NCBI GenBank assembly: GCA_006538405.1
Contig: BJKQ01000001.1
Span: 3,410,001 to 3,474,000 of the forward strand
DNA length: 64,000 bases
Source: Hansfordia pulvinata
Taxonomy: Eukaryota; Ascomycota; Sordariomycetes; Xylariales
Direction of reading: 5' to 3'
The notes beneath the pieces are model-generated. The model was not told where the DNA came from, did no database searches, and saw only the letters and a program-made list of their open reading frames with translations. This document shows, piece by piece, positions 33,274 to 44,844 of the stretch (positions within the stretch are counted from its first letter, which is position 1; every line of letters begins with the position of its first letter). The translations under genes were made by a program, and so were the position numbers.

Positions 33274-34323
33274 CCGTGCTTAGTTGGTTCCAAACGATGT
33301 AGAATTGGGAACTATAAATCGCCGGTGGAGAAAGACCCCGAACCATGGAAAACGGAAGACCTTTCCATCCTGGAGAACATCGAGAAGATACACGGCTACA
33401 GCCTCTCTTACGCAGACGGCCTCACCGCACTCGGGCTCGCGAATAGGGAGCGCGCGCCGCTGATCTCCGGCTTCTCCAATCTGCTAGCGATCTACACGAC
33501 GATTGGGAAACTGCGTCAGAGTTTCCCCGACGATCTGGGCAATCTATTCACTGGCGATCTCGGCCTCTCGACCGAATACTACGATCCCGTTGTCCGGCCC
33601 AAGGTCTGGGCCTACACGAAGAAAGCCGAGTTGGCAGGAAAATCTAGGGATCTCGGACCCGCGTTGACGAAGACCTTTGGCGCCGCGGCCTACGTGGCGT
33701 TCCTCCAGGCAATCTGCCCCTCGGATATCCGAGTTCCGACAGGCGCGTGGCTGAAAGTATACGAAATCGACAAGTTGTACGACCACGTTGACGGCATCAT
33801 AGAAGAAGCACCGAGCCGTGACTTTGGGAAGTTCATCGAGAGCCACGGCTCCTCCGTCGAGACGGCCAAATCTCTCATGGCGAAGCTCCGATCCGCTTAC
33901 CCGGGGGAGCCGAAGCTGATGTCGCACGCGCAAGACTACGCGTCCAGCCTGCTCTCCACGATCAACGGGGACGAGCTCGCCTGCATGGTCCTCATGGGCG
34001 GCTTCATCACCGGCGTCCGCTCCGCCAAGGCTCTGCCCCCGGGCTTCGGCGACGAGGCCCCGGCGGCATTCTTCAAGAAGAATCCCAGCGACCGGCACGA
34101 GGATCCCAAAATCCAGAAGGGTCAGAGCACCGCGGAGGCCCTCTCCTCGACCTCGCTGCCCGTGATGAAGCTTGGGACGACGCAACCGCCGCCCAACCTT
34201 CAGCTGGGAAGCTGGTTATTGTACCGGATCAAGGCTTTTGCAAAGCCTCACCTGAAATCCTCGTCGAAACTGGAGAACCCGCAGATTGTCCCGGAGCATA
34301 TAGAAATATTTGATCATTCATAA
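33274..34323 (+). CDS. Orphan hypothetical protein, N-terminal exon missing
   Basis: The frame is open from 33208 to the TAA at 34321-34323 but contains no ATG before about residue 207, so the visible part cannot start by itself. A good splice acceptor (ACTTTGCAG at 33265-33273) precedes CCG TGC TTA, hence the start given here. The protein has a globular composition (EPWKTEDLSILENIEKIHGY, LISGFSNLLAIYTTIGKLRQ, GAWLKVYEIDKLYDHVDG, ELACMVLMGGFITGVRSAK) and no family I recognise; it lacks a signal peptide or membrane segment in the visible portion. It may be a lineage-specific gene with an undetected first exon, or a 5'-truncated copy. Confidence 0.45.
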   Translation, partial: PCLVGSKRCRIGNYKSPVEKDPEPWKTEDLSILENIEKIHGYSLSYADGLTALGLANRERAPLISGFSNLLAIYTTIGKLRQSFPDDLGNLFTGDLGLSTEYYDPVVRPKVWAYTKKAELAGKSRDLGPALTKTFGAAAYVAFLQAICPSDIRVPTGAWLKVYEIDKLYDHVDGIIEEAPSRDFGKFIESHGSSVETAKSLMAKLRSAYPGEPKLMSHAQDYASSLLSTINGDELACMVLMGGFITGVRSAKALPPGFGDEAPAAFFKKNPSDRHEDPKIQKGQSTAEALSSTSLPVMKLGTTQPPPNLQLGSWLLYRIKAFAKPHLKSSSKLENPQIVPEHIEIFDHS

Positions 34324-35344
34324 TGACGAAGCGGGGCAATGGAAAAGTCGCCATGATCCATCTACAAGGGCCGGACAGGAACGAAGAAACAGGAGAGCTT
34401 AAGTGTGGGGATCATGGATCGGCAGATGCTCCCCCCGTCTTCGCAGGTTCGTGAACGGGTGTTTCGGGTGCCCGTTCTCCAGTCCGCGCGGGACCGACAG
34501 TCGATATACCTACTGGCATTTCATCACCTCTGGGTTTGTGTGCTTTTTCCTTCTTTTCTTTCTGGGCGACCCACGTGCTGGGCGGACGAGCTGAGCAGAG
34601 AATGTTGGCCCGAGTCGGTCATAAGGGAGAAGCTTTGCGACGAATCTTTTGATTTTCTTGTCTGGCCACCCTGATGGGTGTCGGTCATCTATCTACCTCA
34701 CATAGGCTGCTGTCAACACGATACCGAGGGCGCCATGCCTGTTTCCGTAAATATCTGCTGGCTTGCAATGCGTCTCCGTCGACACGCCGAGTCGTCCGTG
34801 CTGCAGTGCCCTCAGTTCATGCAGTCAATCTCCGGTGCAGACTCGTGCGTTTTCATAGCTGCAGCGCTCTGCCTGAGAGATCCGGCAAGTGCGCGCCGAA
34901 TAGGGACGGGAAATCGCCTGCGCGAAGAAACAAAGAAACGAAGAAAAGATAAGGAGGAAAATTAGAGAAATAGAGCACGGGCAAGTCGGAAATTTGACTC
35001 TTCGTACCCCGCCCGGCTTCCTGCGCCTACAACGCCGTACTGGTAGCTGGAAAAGAGTATGGGGAAAGGGTGAGATGTTCGATCTCGTAGTTGCGGCGAG
35101 TCGAAGCGACGCGACGCAATGCGACGCAGGACAGACCGATATTAAGAGAGAAAGAGAAAAGCACCAAAGGGAAAGGGCCATTAAGAACAGGATAGAATGC
35201 AGAAGGAAGAAATAAAGCACAACCGTTGCAGAAGCTGACTGGCCACAACTGCGCATCTCGAGATGCAGACTGCCTGCCTGACGCCAGGGCCTTCTTCACC
35301 ATCGTACACAACTCGTCCTTTTTGCAGTCCCGAAGAGTCGAAGA
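34324..35344. other. Convergent intergenic region
   Basis: About 1 kb between the orphan frame and the coiled-coil gene. No gene or repeat recognised. Confidence 0.5.
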
Positions 35345-38300
35345 TCAGTGCGTGACGCGACGGACCCAGAGGGTGGTGGGCTCGAACTCGGCCTCGCGGT
35401 CGAGGCGCTTGTAGGCGCGGTGGAGCTTGATGCCGAGGTCGTAGCACTCGCGGTCGACCTCGGCAAGCTCGGTGCGCAGGGTCTCGATCTTGCGCTTCTC
35501 GTCCTCGCGCTTGCGCAGCACCGCGTCGCTGGCCAGCACGTGGTCCGCAGGCATCAGCTCCGTCATCTGCTTGATGGCCTTGTTGAGGTTGATCCGCCGG
35601 TTGCCCAAGACTCCCAGTCGTGCATTGAGCTGAGCGACGCGATCCTGGCTGACCGACTCGGTCTCGGGGGGTGCCATGGGCAGGTCCTTCTCCGCCGCGT
35701 CCATCGCAGGCTTGGTCGGCTTCCCGGGCGCCTGTGGCGGGGTGACAAGAGACGACTTGTGCAGGTCTTCCTTCTGGCTGCTGTCGATAATGTCGATCAC
35801 TCGGACGTTGACGTTGCTGAGATTGATCACGCCCGAATCGGCCGACGAGCGCAGGCTGTGATCACGCGCGGCCGAGGCCACAGGTCTGCCACGATTGAGG
35901 ACGGACGACTTGGGTTCCCAAGCGGGCTCGGAAAAAGGCTGAGTGGTGGTGGTGTGGTGGTGGTGGGCAGAGGCGGGACGGTGCTGTCGAGGCTCTGCCG
36001 TGGCGAGTCGGTGTTTCGGGAGGTGGCGTAGGTGGTAGTGCTGAAACGGGAAGGAGGCTGGACCCAATCATCAGGCGCCGGAGGGAGAACAGCGCGGGCA
36101 GGCCCGGAGGAGGAGACGGGAGGGGCAGGAGGAGGTGGAGGGAGGTCGGCGAAGGATGGCTCGGTGGCGACGGTCGCACAAGTGGTGGTGCTGAACCGAG
36201 ATGCCGGCTGAACCCAATCGTCGGGAGCAGGAGGCAGGACGGGCTTCGCGGGCCCCGAAGAACCGACGGTGACGGGCGCAGACTGGGGGTGCTCGGGGGC
36301 CGGGGCGGCTGCAGATGAGAGGGACCCTCGCGGGGTGTGGGCGGAGCTGGCGGGTTTTCTGCGGGTAGCCTTTTCATTTGAGGGGATCGTTACGGACAGG
36401 GGAGCCCTGGCCGAGGCGGAGTGATCAGCCGAGAGGGGAGGGCTGGGGTAGGGTCGCGCGGTCGGACTGGGCGTCGAGGACAGAGGCGACACCGACGCCG
36501 ACAGCGCCTGCCGGTTCCAAGTCGGCGACGCCCGGGCAGAGGCAGATGCGCCGCCGGACGGACTGGCACTGCCCGGGGTCACGTAGAGCCCCGTCTGGAT
36601 GCTCGGAGTGGCCGGCTGGCGGCTCGGCGTTTCCAGCGGCTCGAGCGCAGGCTGGGGCGCAGGCGCGTCGGCCTGCGGGGTGTCGCGTTCGCGGGGGCTG
36701 GCCGCGTCGATCTGCGCGGCGCTCTTGGGCGGCACCCTCAGCGGGGCGACGTTGAGGTTGTCCTTGACGGGGGCGACCAGAGGGGCGCGGCCGCTGGCGC
36801 CGCGCCATTCCGGGCGCGAAGGGGTCTCGGTCTCGCTGTCGGGGGGCTGGCGCATGCGACGCACGCGGTCGGCCATGGCGCTGGGGCTCTGCTGTGCCTG
36901 CTTGACCTGCTTGGGGGAGACGGCGGTGTTGTCCTTGGCGACAATGTCGTGGACGTACTCGTGCGGGTTGACCTGGGAGCGGGCTCCCTTGGCGTGGGTG
37001 GTTGGCTCGCCGGTCCTCGGGTCCCAGCGCACATCGCTGCCGTAGGGCCGGGGCTTCTTGAGCCGCTCGTGCGACTTTTGCTCGCGCATCTGCTGGGCGA
37101 CGATGTCGGACTTTTGGCGGCGCTCGCGGCGCAGCGTGGGGATGTGGCTGCGGACCGTACTCGAAGGCGCGGCCGGCGCAGCGGCGGCGGAGCCTGGGCC
37201 GGTGCCGGGGCGGGGGCGGGGCGGCCGGTGCCGGTGCCGGTACCGACGGTGGTGGGGTCTGCCGCTGCTGCTGATCATCTCGGGGATCGGCGTATGCGAG
37301 CTGGTGGTGGTCCAGGTCGTCCTCGATGGGGGACACATCGTGGGCGTCGGTGCTGCGGAGGGCATGCATGGTCAGTGAGCCGGTCTAACTGCAACTACTC
37401 GTGCAGGCGGTGCGCATGTGCAGGTGGTGGAGTGTCGTTTGGTGTTTGTGATTCTGGAAGAGAGAGAGAGGCGCGAGGAGTGGTGGAGGGCGGCGACGCG
37501 CGTGGTATGGCGTGGGCTGGGGCCGGTGGAATGCTACAACAGGCGGGGGCGATCGAAGCATGTGTTTACCGGCGTCGCCGGCTGTTCCTCCCTTTATTCC
37601 CGCAGACTGGACAACGCTGTGTTTCAAGACGGGGTCGAGTCTTGGCCGGGAGAGGCAGAAAGGGCACCCGGTTGGGACACCTCCACATAAGCACACACAC
37701 ACACACATACACACATGCACACATACACACATACACATACAGAGAGAGAGAGAGAGAGGGAAAGAGAGAAGGAGAGAGATTGTTGTCAACTTACACATGG
37801 TAGCGGGGAAACAGGGCGTCGGGGGAGCTCGGGGGCGAGACGTCGTTGGGGTCGCTGTACTCGTAGAGGGCGAGAGAGGGGTCGCGCAGCTGGGCGGCGG
37901 CGAGGGCGGCGGCGTGCAGGGAGGGCTGGGAGTAGATGGACGAGGCGGAGCGGGTGACGTGAGGGTCGTGGTGGTGGGCGTAAGGGTGGTGCGGGTGGTG
38001 ATGGCGCGAGGACGCGGCCGGCGAGGGCTGTTGCAGGCCGCGCGGGGCGTGGTGGCTCGGGCCAAAGCCGGCGCTCGACTTGCTGCTGGGAACGTAGTGC
38101 GGCGTCAGCATCCTGTCGGTGGTGGTGGTGGTGGTGTGGTCATGTGCCCGTGGGTGTGTAGGTGCACGCGTGGCTATGCGACGACGGCCGCCATGCGCTG
38201 CTTGATTGCTTGCTCGCTCGCTTGCTTGTGCGAGGGCGACGTCGAGGGCGAGGGCGAGGGCAAGAGGAATATCGCGAGGCCCTTAGTTGGAGGCGGCGAG

Positions 38301-40686
38301 TTGGGGGCGGCGGGAGAGGTGGTGCCGAATAAGACGAGATGGATGAGGTGGGAAAAGAAAGAGGGAAAGAAAGAAGGAGGGGGAGGAAAAAAGATGCAGG
38401 TGACGATCAGACACACGATCGGACCGGACAGCTCGGCAGTTCAGTTCAATTCAGTCCAGGTCAGATCAGATCCAGGGCCATGGAGCCAACGGGTCGGAGG
38501 AGGAAGAGGGACATGAAGGATGGGGATGGGATGGGATGGGGCCGCGCAGACATTCATTCATTCGGCGCGTCAAGCGTCAAGCGTCAAGCGTCAAGCGCCC
38601 ACGTTCAAGGGTGCCCTGGCAGCGACACAGCGGCAGACAGATAGGCAGACAGACAGATAGGCAGACAGACAGATAGGCAGACAGACAGACAGACAGACAG
38701 ACAGACAGCAGGTCGACTACTACCTGCCTACTACCACAGAGGCAGGAAAAACATTCAAGGTCGGTAGGTCGGTAGGTAGGTACCTAGGCGCCGGGGCCAG
38801 GGACTCAACCGACGTAACGAGACTGGACAAACAGCAACCGGGAACCGAGGGCCAATGAGTCCCTCAATACCACGCCTCGTGCGAGACGCCTGGCGATGCA
38901 GAGTCCCCAGACCATGAACGATCTGATCAAGTGAATGGACCGATGGACCGATGGACCGACGGATGGATGGATGGCAGTGATGCGATTTCCCATGGGGAGG
39001 GTTGACCCGCGGTGGTGGTTGGCAGACAGAGCCGCTTCCAGTGTTCATTCCAATTCGAGTTCGAGTCCTTGCTCGCTCGTCCAGCTGAAATAATAGTCGT
39101 ACTCGAGTCTAGCCATCTCGGCCAGTTCAGCCCAAGTTCTGGCGGTCAACAACAATAACAACAACTGCTGCTGCTGCTGCTCCCGAACCCTGCGCCGGAG
39201 GCTTCCAGGGCTGCTGGCGGCTGCCTGGAATCTGGGCTTGGAAGCTCGGGTAGGCATGGATGTAATAAACCCAGAATCCCGGCCCAGCGCCTCAGGCCGG
39301 CCCCCTGCTCTGGTTCCAGCCTCCTCCACCAGCAGTGGTGGTGAATTCGATTTCAGGGACGGGTCAAGCGAAGAGCTGGGCTGCCACCTGTGGACCCTGG
39401 ACACTAGCCCTGGGAACCCTGCCCCCTCTGCGAGCTGGAGCACAGCCAGCCAGCTGAACGAAGCCCGGGCCAGCCCCGGCCCAGACTGGATATCGATCCT
39501 TGGTTGGATGCCGCGGCCCGTCAGGAACAGTCCGTACTCGTACGAGTACCTTCAATGCTGCTTGCTGCTCACTGATCGCACTGTCGTCCGCGACGAATCC
39601 TCTCGACGCCCTCCAGCTTTCGCTCTTCCCCCAACCCGTGCGCACTGTACCCAGGCAGTAAAAGAGGGGAAGGGTAAAAAAGACAGAAAGAAAGACAAGA
39701 GAGAAAGAAACAGCCGCAGTCGCCTGCCCGTACGCAACTGACGCACGGGAACAACAAGTTCAAGCAAGCGCCAACGCAAACACCCGCATGAATCCTGTGT
39801 GGCTTGGGCCCTCGTCACCGTCGTCATCTAATAATAGAGACACGACCAGCGCGCCAGCAGAGCATCACGCGTCCACCACTCTCCCCTGCCGGCACTAACC
39901 TAAGACACGGGTCCGGGGGGGGCCGACCGGCTGGACCAACATGGGGATAACCAGAAAGAGGGAAGGGGAAGGTGAGCCGGCGCCATCAGAGCACAAGGCC
40001 GTAATCCCAGCCCCAAGCAGAACAGGCAAACATCGTTCGCAGTGGTGACAAGGAGCGATCTTCCTGGTGCCCCGCACAGCGCGGCACGGCGCGCCGGGGG
40101 GCTTCGCCAGGGAAGAGAAAGAGCACTCTGAAGAAACAACAGGCGAGAAGGACATGGAAAGACGACGAGACAAGTCTGGGACGAGAGAAAGAAGAGACGT
40201 TGGGAAAACTCACCGCTTCAACGTCCGCTTCACCTGCACCTGGATGTGCTTCTGTACCCGGGCCAGCTCCGTCGCCACTGTCTGCGGCTCCCACGACTCG
40301 TCCGTCGAAGGGCCTCCGCAGATCGAGTAGTGGTACTGCGTGTTGCCCCCGTAGATCCGCCCTCCGTCTGCATTGTGCTCGTCTCCGCCTGCCGCGTAGC
40401 AGATGCCCCGCGACCACTCCCCGGTCGTCGTCTCCGTCGTCGTCGTCGCGGTCCCCTTGGCAGTCGGCGTCGTCAGGCCGTTGTGGAGACTGCTATTGCT
40501 GTTGCTGTTGCTGCTGTTGTTGCTGTTACCGCTGTTGTTGCTGTTACCACCGGCGCCGTCCCTGGACTTGGGCGCCGTCCGCGGCCTGGAGGGCCCTCGT
40601 GATCGCGTGCTCGGCTTTCGAATAATGGTCGACAGTGCCGCCGCGCTCTCCTCCCCGCTGCGCAGAATGTCCCCCCACACGGGCAT
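35345..40686 (-). CDS. Disordered/coiled-coil protein, three exons, three apparent frameshifts
   Basis: Proposed exons: 40214-40686 (MPVWGDILRSGEESAAALST, Asn/Ser tract, GGRIYGGNTQYHYSICGG, donor GTGAGT), 37795-38112 (acceptor GACAG, donor GTAAGT) and 35345-37352 (acceptor CGCAG). All phases agree, giving about 933 residues. The first intron, 2101 bp, is very long for this genome; two genes are the alternative. Exon 3 changes frame twice near 37207-37221 (two G4 runs on the plus strand) and once at 35952-35956 in a GGT repeat. Adding one base at each gives uninterrupted protein. Two copies of LPPAPDDWVQPxSRFSTTT occur in the middle. The C-terminal 110 residues are a helical segment (QLNARLGVLGNRRINLNKAI, REDEKRKIETLRTELAEVDR). 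Function unknown; the final exon is the best supported. Confidence 0.55.
37692..37758. repeat. CA/TACA and AG dinucleotide microsatellite
   Basis: A CA-rich tract with ATACAC interruptions (37692-37740) followed by (AG)9 (37741-37758), all inside the proposed second intron of the coiled-coil gene. Confidence 0.9.
38567..38597. repeat. GCGTCAA heptamer repeat
   Basis: Four exact GCGTCAA units plus GCG, in the proposed long intron of the coiled-coil gene. Confidence 0.9.
38632..38709. repeat. CAGA/TAGG tetranucleotide microsatellite
   Basis: About 78 bp of GCAGACAGACAGATAG-type units ending in a pure CAGA run; intronic in the proposed model. Confidence 0.92.
39534..39549. repeat. Perfect 16-bp palindrome GTACTCGTACGAGTAC
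   Basis: Mirror arrangement of the same two octamers found at 22399-22414. Non-coding, inside the long intron or intergenic space. Confidence 0.95.
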
Positions 40687-43600
40687 TCTTGCGGCTTGTG
40701 GCACTTTCGGTCTTTCTCTCTCTCTCTCTCTATCTCTTTTTCTTCTGTCTTCTTCCTTTCCTTCCTTTTCGGCTCCAGTCCCGATGCCTGGCTTACTTTC
40801 GCGATGGGCCTGCTGCCTTGCCGAGAGCGACAGGGGTCCAAGTATTCGTAAGAGCAAGCAGAAGATTGACAGGCCCCAAGATCAGGGTGGTGGAATCGTG
40901 CGATCGGGCCGGGGTTTGATCGCCGAAGTGGGATTGCCTTGTTGTTTAGCTTGGGAAGGGTCCGGTCTCAAGTTGCGGTATGGTCGAGTAAGAACAGGAT
41001 CGGGCGTCTTGCAGGCTGACAGTATGCCTTCCGTCCTGGGCAGGTCAGCCAGCGTGGATCCCGGCCGTAGGATAATCGTATTGCGCTGTCGCGGTCGATC
41101 GTATTCTATCCGCCAAATGGTCACAATTGACGTGTTGGGAAACGCCAGCCAACTAGGAAATCTGGTGCAATGAGAATGAAGAGCGCGCCAGTCGCTTCGA
41201 GTTGCAGCCGTTCATGCAAGTCCTGTGCATACGAGACGAACCTGACGAGCAACGCAGGAAACCCACGAACATGACAGTCAATGGCGCAAAACAGGTAATG
41301 CCACAACACCAAGGTGGTGACCAAAGTCGCCTCCGAGCCGGTCGCGCGGCCACCAGGCAATGGCTGCCAGATCTTCCGAGCCGAACAAGAATGGAGACCT
41401 CCGTCAATTCGGGCGGCAATCGTTCGCCAGCTGTACCGTATTGGCCCGGCGGGCTCCTCGGTGAAACGAGGACGTCTGGGCCGCGGGCAGAAATAGTAGA
41501 GCCCGAGGGGCTGATCGAACAGAAATAGACTCTTGAGCGAATGAGGCAGGCGAATGATGTCCACTGATGAGACACCACCCTGAAGAAGAAGAAAAAGAAA
41601 AAGAAAAAGAAAAAGCGAATGTCGCAGCACCTGGCAGGCGGGCATAGAACGAATGTGAAAGCTGGCAAACGCCTAGCAAGAGGCAGTGGAAGAACCGAGA
41701 GTGAGAACAAAAAGATGCAAAGACGGAATCATCACGCGCTGGGACTTCTGCTGCTCTTACCTTGCCCCTCGACAGCTCATCAACCTGTCGGGCTCATTAG
41801 ACGGGCGTCCCAATCACCAGGACTCGGCGGCGGCCTGCGTGGAGGCATTGACCGCCGTAATCTCCTGGGCCTGCCACACAATGAGCAAAAGTCTACAGGT
41901 GACGAGCCATCTGCCACCCCTACCTGTCTGCAGACCACGGACCGTGGGTGGACTTTGGCGGGCGCAAGCGCGACACCGGCCGCGCCCACAAATGTCTGTT
42001 GAAAGGCCCGTTGCAGGACCCAAGGCTTCGGATCTCACCTCCCGCCATCCTCCACTTGAGACTTTCTTCGGCGTTCGGGGGAGAGAGCAAGGCATCCGTG
42101 CTTGGGCTGTGATCGCTGTCATCAGAGTCCCTGAGCTGCGTATCGCAGGGATCCACCGAGTTGCGCGATGAATGAACGCGTTTTCACTCGTAGAAGGAGC
42201 AAGCCAAAGCCGCTGGCCGCCCCAGCTCTGGAGCACGCAGCACGGTCAGTCGGTGGCAGGCCCGGGCGTCTTGTCGTGCTGCTGGCCGCGCAGCTACCGT
42301 TTAACGAGCCCCTGTTGGTGAAACAAGGCCCTCTCGGGGGCGCCGGGTCCACAGCCCACCTGTCCGCGCTGGGCGCGTCTGAATGCCTGCTGTACGGGTG
42401 TGAACGAGAGCCCGTGCACGGCGTCGTCGCCGTGGATTTGGAGACTCGTACGAAAAACACGGGCACAGCGGGACGGGCACGGTTGCGGGCTTGTGGCGTG
42501 GGAGTACTCGTAGCAACCACGGCGATATTGACTTTGGCACGTCGTCGTCGGGGGTTTTCGCTTGGACCGACAAAACAGAAACGAGAGGCGGGGCCTAGTG
42601 TACGAGTAGTTTGCTCGTCCAACGTGAGTATATTGCGGTGGAAAACACTCTCATGTTCGTCAGGACACCTTCCATACGTCACTCGGGAGCCTGGAGTCGC
42701 CATTCGCTTCTCATTCTCTGCAGGCCAACTCGGGGCATCCTCGTCGACGCTGGCAGTACTCGTAGTAGGAATCATTCCGCACGCATTCGTATTCGCGCAA
42801 GATCTGCCAGGGGGGGTTCTGTGCTGACATTGGGCGCCCGCCATGGGTCGTCGACCTAACGTTTCACGTCGTCAGCTAGCACTCGATACGACTGGGCGGT
42901 GGGCGGCTAATGAGGGCCTCGCTCCCGAGAGGTCTCCGTCGCCACGATTTCCCTTGCCTGCCAAGGGGGCCCCGAAGCCCACTCCACGCCTGGAGCCTCC
43001 CGGCGCTACTGCGCGGCTGCAAACCGTCGGTCTCGCCCTGTCACACCTGCGAACAGATCGTATTCGTAGCGCTGGACTCGTCGGGGCAAAGGGGGCACTG
43101 GGGGCACGGTGGGGGGTTCCAGAAGCTCGCTTGCAAGTCCGTACGAGTATGCGTACAGTGTCGATCCTTTGGGCGGTCCTTGCGGCTCTGTTAGGGCACG
43201 GCCTCTTCAGTCAGCAGTAAACTGCTTTGTCGATCGGTCGGTCGGGTTTGGTTTCTGGGGTGGATTGCGCGAATTGTACCAGCCAACGAACAGTAGAGAA
43301 AATGACAATGATGGTATCCATCGAAGAGTTGGCCTCGGCGCGTTGAGATGGGCAGGAATGGGAATCATTCATCAGATCCACGGAGATGAGAATGAAAACC
43401 AATCGTTGCTACGAACTTTGGCAGTTGTCACTTGAAGAGCGGCAAGAGCGATCCACCCAGTACGCGCAAGGTACTCGACGGCAGGTGCATCAACATCAAC
43501 AAGCATTTTGCCTCCACGTTGCGTCAGATGCAACGTCGACTCACCACCACATGAATAAATCTACCTATGCTGCACCACCGGGCGAAATGTCCTGCATGTA

Positions 43601-44844
43601 CGTGCCCAAATCGCAGATAGAAGCACCGAGGCACCGGTTGGCATTGGCCATTCAATCGCACCCTCCATTGACGGCATCGGGCATACGAGTACGTCGGTGC
43701 TCCGGGCTACGCTGGTGCTTCCGCCTTCCGACCCGGAGACGCGTTGCTGCGACAGGGTGTGATCGAAATACACATCAACTCGCCCGGCGCCCGCAGCCGG
43801 GAGAACGCCGGCGGTCGGTCAAATAGAGGGTCCAGAACAAGAGCCTTCCGAAGGGAGTGAAGAAAGCAGCAGCCACCTCTTCCCTACGAGGGTGCCACTC
43901 GCCGAGACACGAGAATGAAAAGAGCTAGGACCGGCAGCTGAGACGACGGGGCGGGCGCCTGGACCGCGGGACGGGCGGTGGCGGCTGTGCAGGTCCCGGC
44001 CGGACCTGGCCTGGCTGGGCTTTTCTTCGTGCACGACAGGACAGCAGAGTAGTCGCCCAGTGGCAGAGTAGAGGGGGATATCCAATGTACGTCCTGCCCG
44101 CAAAGACGGATGAAGGCTACCACACGGGACAGTAGACCCCTCCTGCTCAAACCGGATGCCCACCGCCACGAGCCACCCGTTCGTCGCGGAGACATTACCC
44201 ACGAGGGCCGCCGGCAGAGACAAGAGGTACTCGTAGTCCCTGAACGCAACCCGCTGGTCTGGACCGCTACGGGTACACTGGTGCTTCAGTGTCTCAAACC
44301 CCCGCGGGGGAAACGGGGCGCGAAGAATCGAGGTCAAGGGCAGAAGAAGAAAACCCCCGAGCCGCATGTCACATATCGCCCGGTGCCGGCTAGTGGCGTG
44401 CGACATGTCTCAGCAAGACACAGGTGACGGGGTCGGGCAGGGGCTAATTCACCTACTTCACGAGATCATGGTTCGATCTGGTAACCTCGCTCACGTGTTT
44501 TCACGCAGAGTCAAACTGGGCACAGGAGGGAGAAGAGGGTATGTTTTCTCTCGTATTCAGAGTGTCCTCGGCAGTCCATGTGTGCCGGCTCTCATCATTT
44601 ACCTGATTTATCCAAACACTGATACGAGCTGAAAGGCGATGAAGATTGGTGATGGCATGTTCTGTTTCTGCCATCCCTTCAGCCACGCCAACGCACCGCA
44701 CCGGGCATCATATGAACCACCCCGTTTACTTGCCGCAATATCCTTTTGCGCCGTGGATATAAGAGTTGAAAGAGAGAAAAAATAAAGAACAAGAAAAGAA
44801 GAAGGGGGTCACAAATAGCAACCCCTCATTTATGTGCTGGATTT
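40687..44844. other. 4.2-kb gene-poor region
   Basis: No supportable gene; minus frames at 41121-41645 and 42122-42844 have no domain. It contains a GAAAAA-type A-rich repeat (41582-41615) and at least five TACGAGTA/TACTCGTA copies (42504-42512, 42600-42608, 42756-42764, 43141-43149, 44227-44235). Confidence 0.5.
41582..41615. repeat. GAA/GAAAAA simple repeat
   Basis: Purine-only tract of GAA then GAAAAA units, intergenic. Confidence 0.9.

Noticed and set aside
36421..37803. 460-codon plus-strand frame opposite the coiled-coil gene
   Set aside because: Arg/Gly/Ala-biased composition typical of the antisense of a GC-rich exon; it also runs through the proposed intron microsatellite.
37512..38516. 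334-codon plus-strand frame
   Set aside because: Reads through dinucleotide repeats and antisense of an exon; no domain.
38632..38709. CRISPR-like array
   Set aside because: Plain CAGA microsatellite without spacers, in a eukaryotic genome.
42122..42844. 240-codon minus-strand frame
   Set aside because: No recognisable domain and an equally long opposing frame; intergenic motif copies lie inside it.
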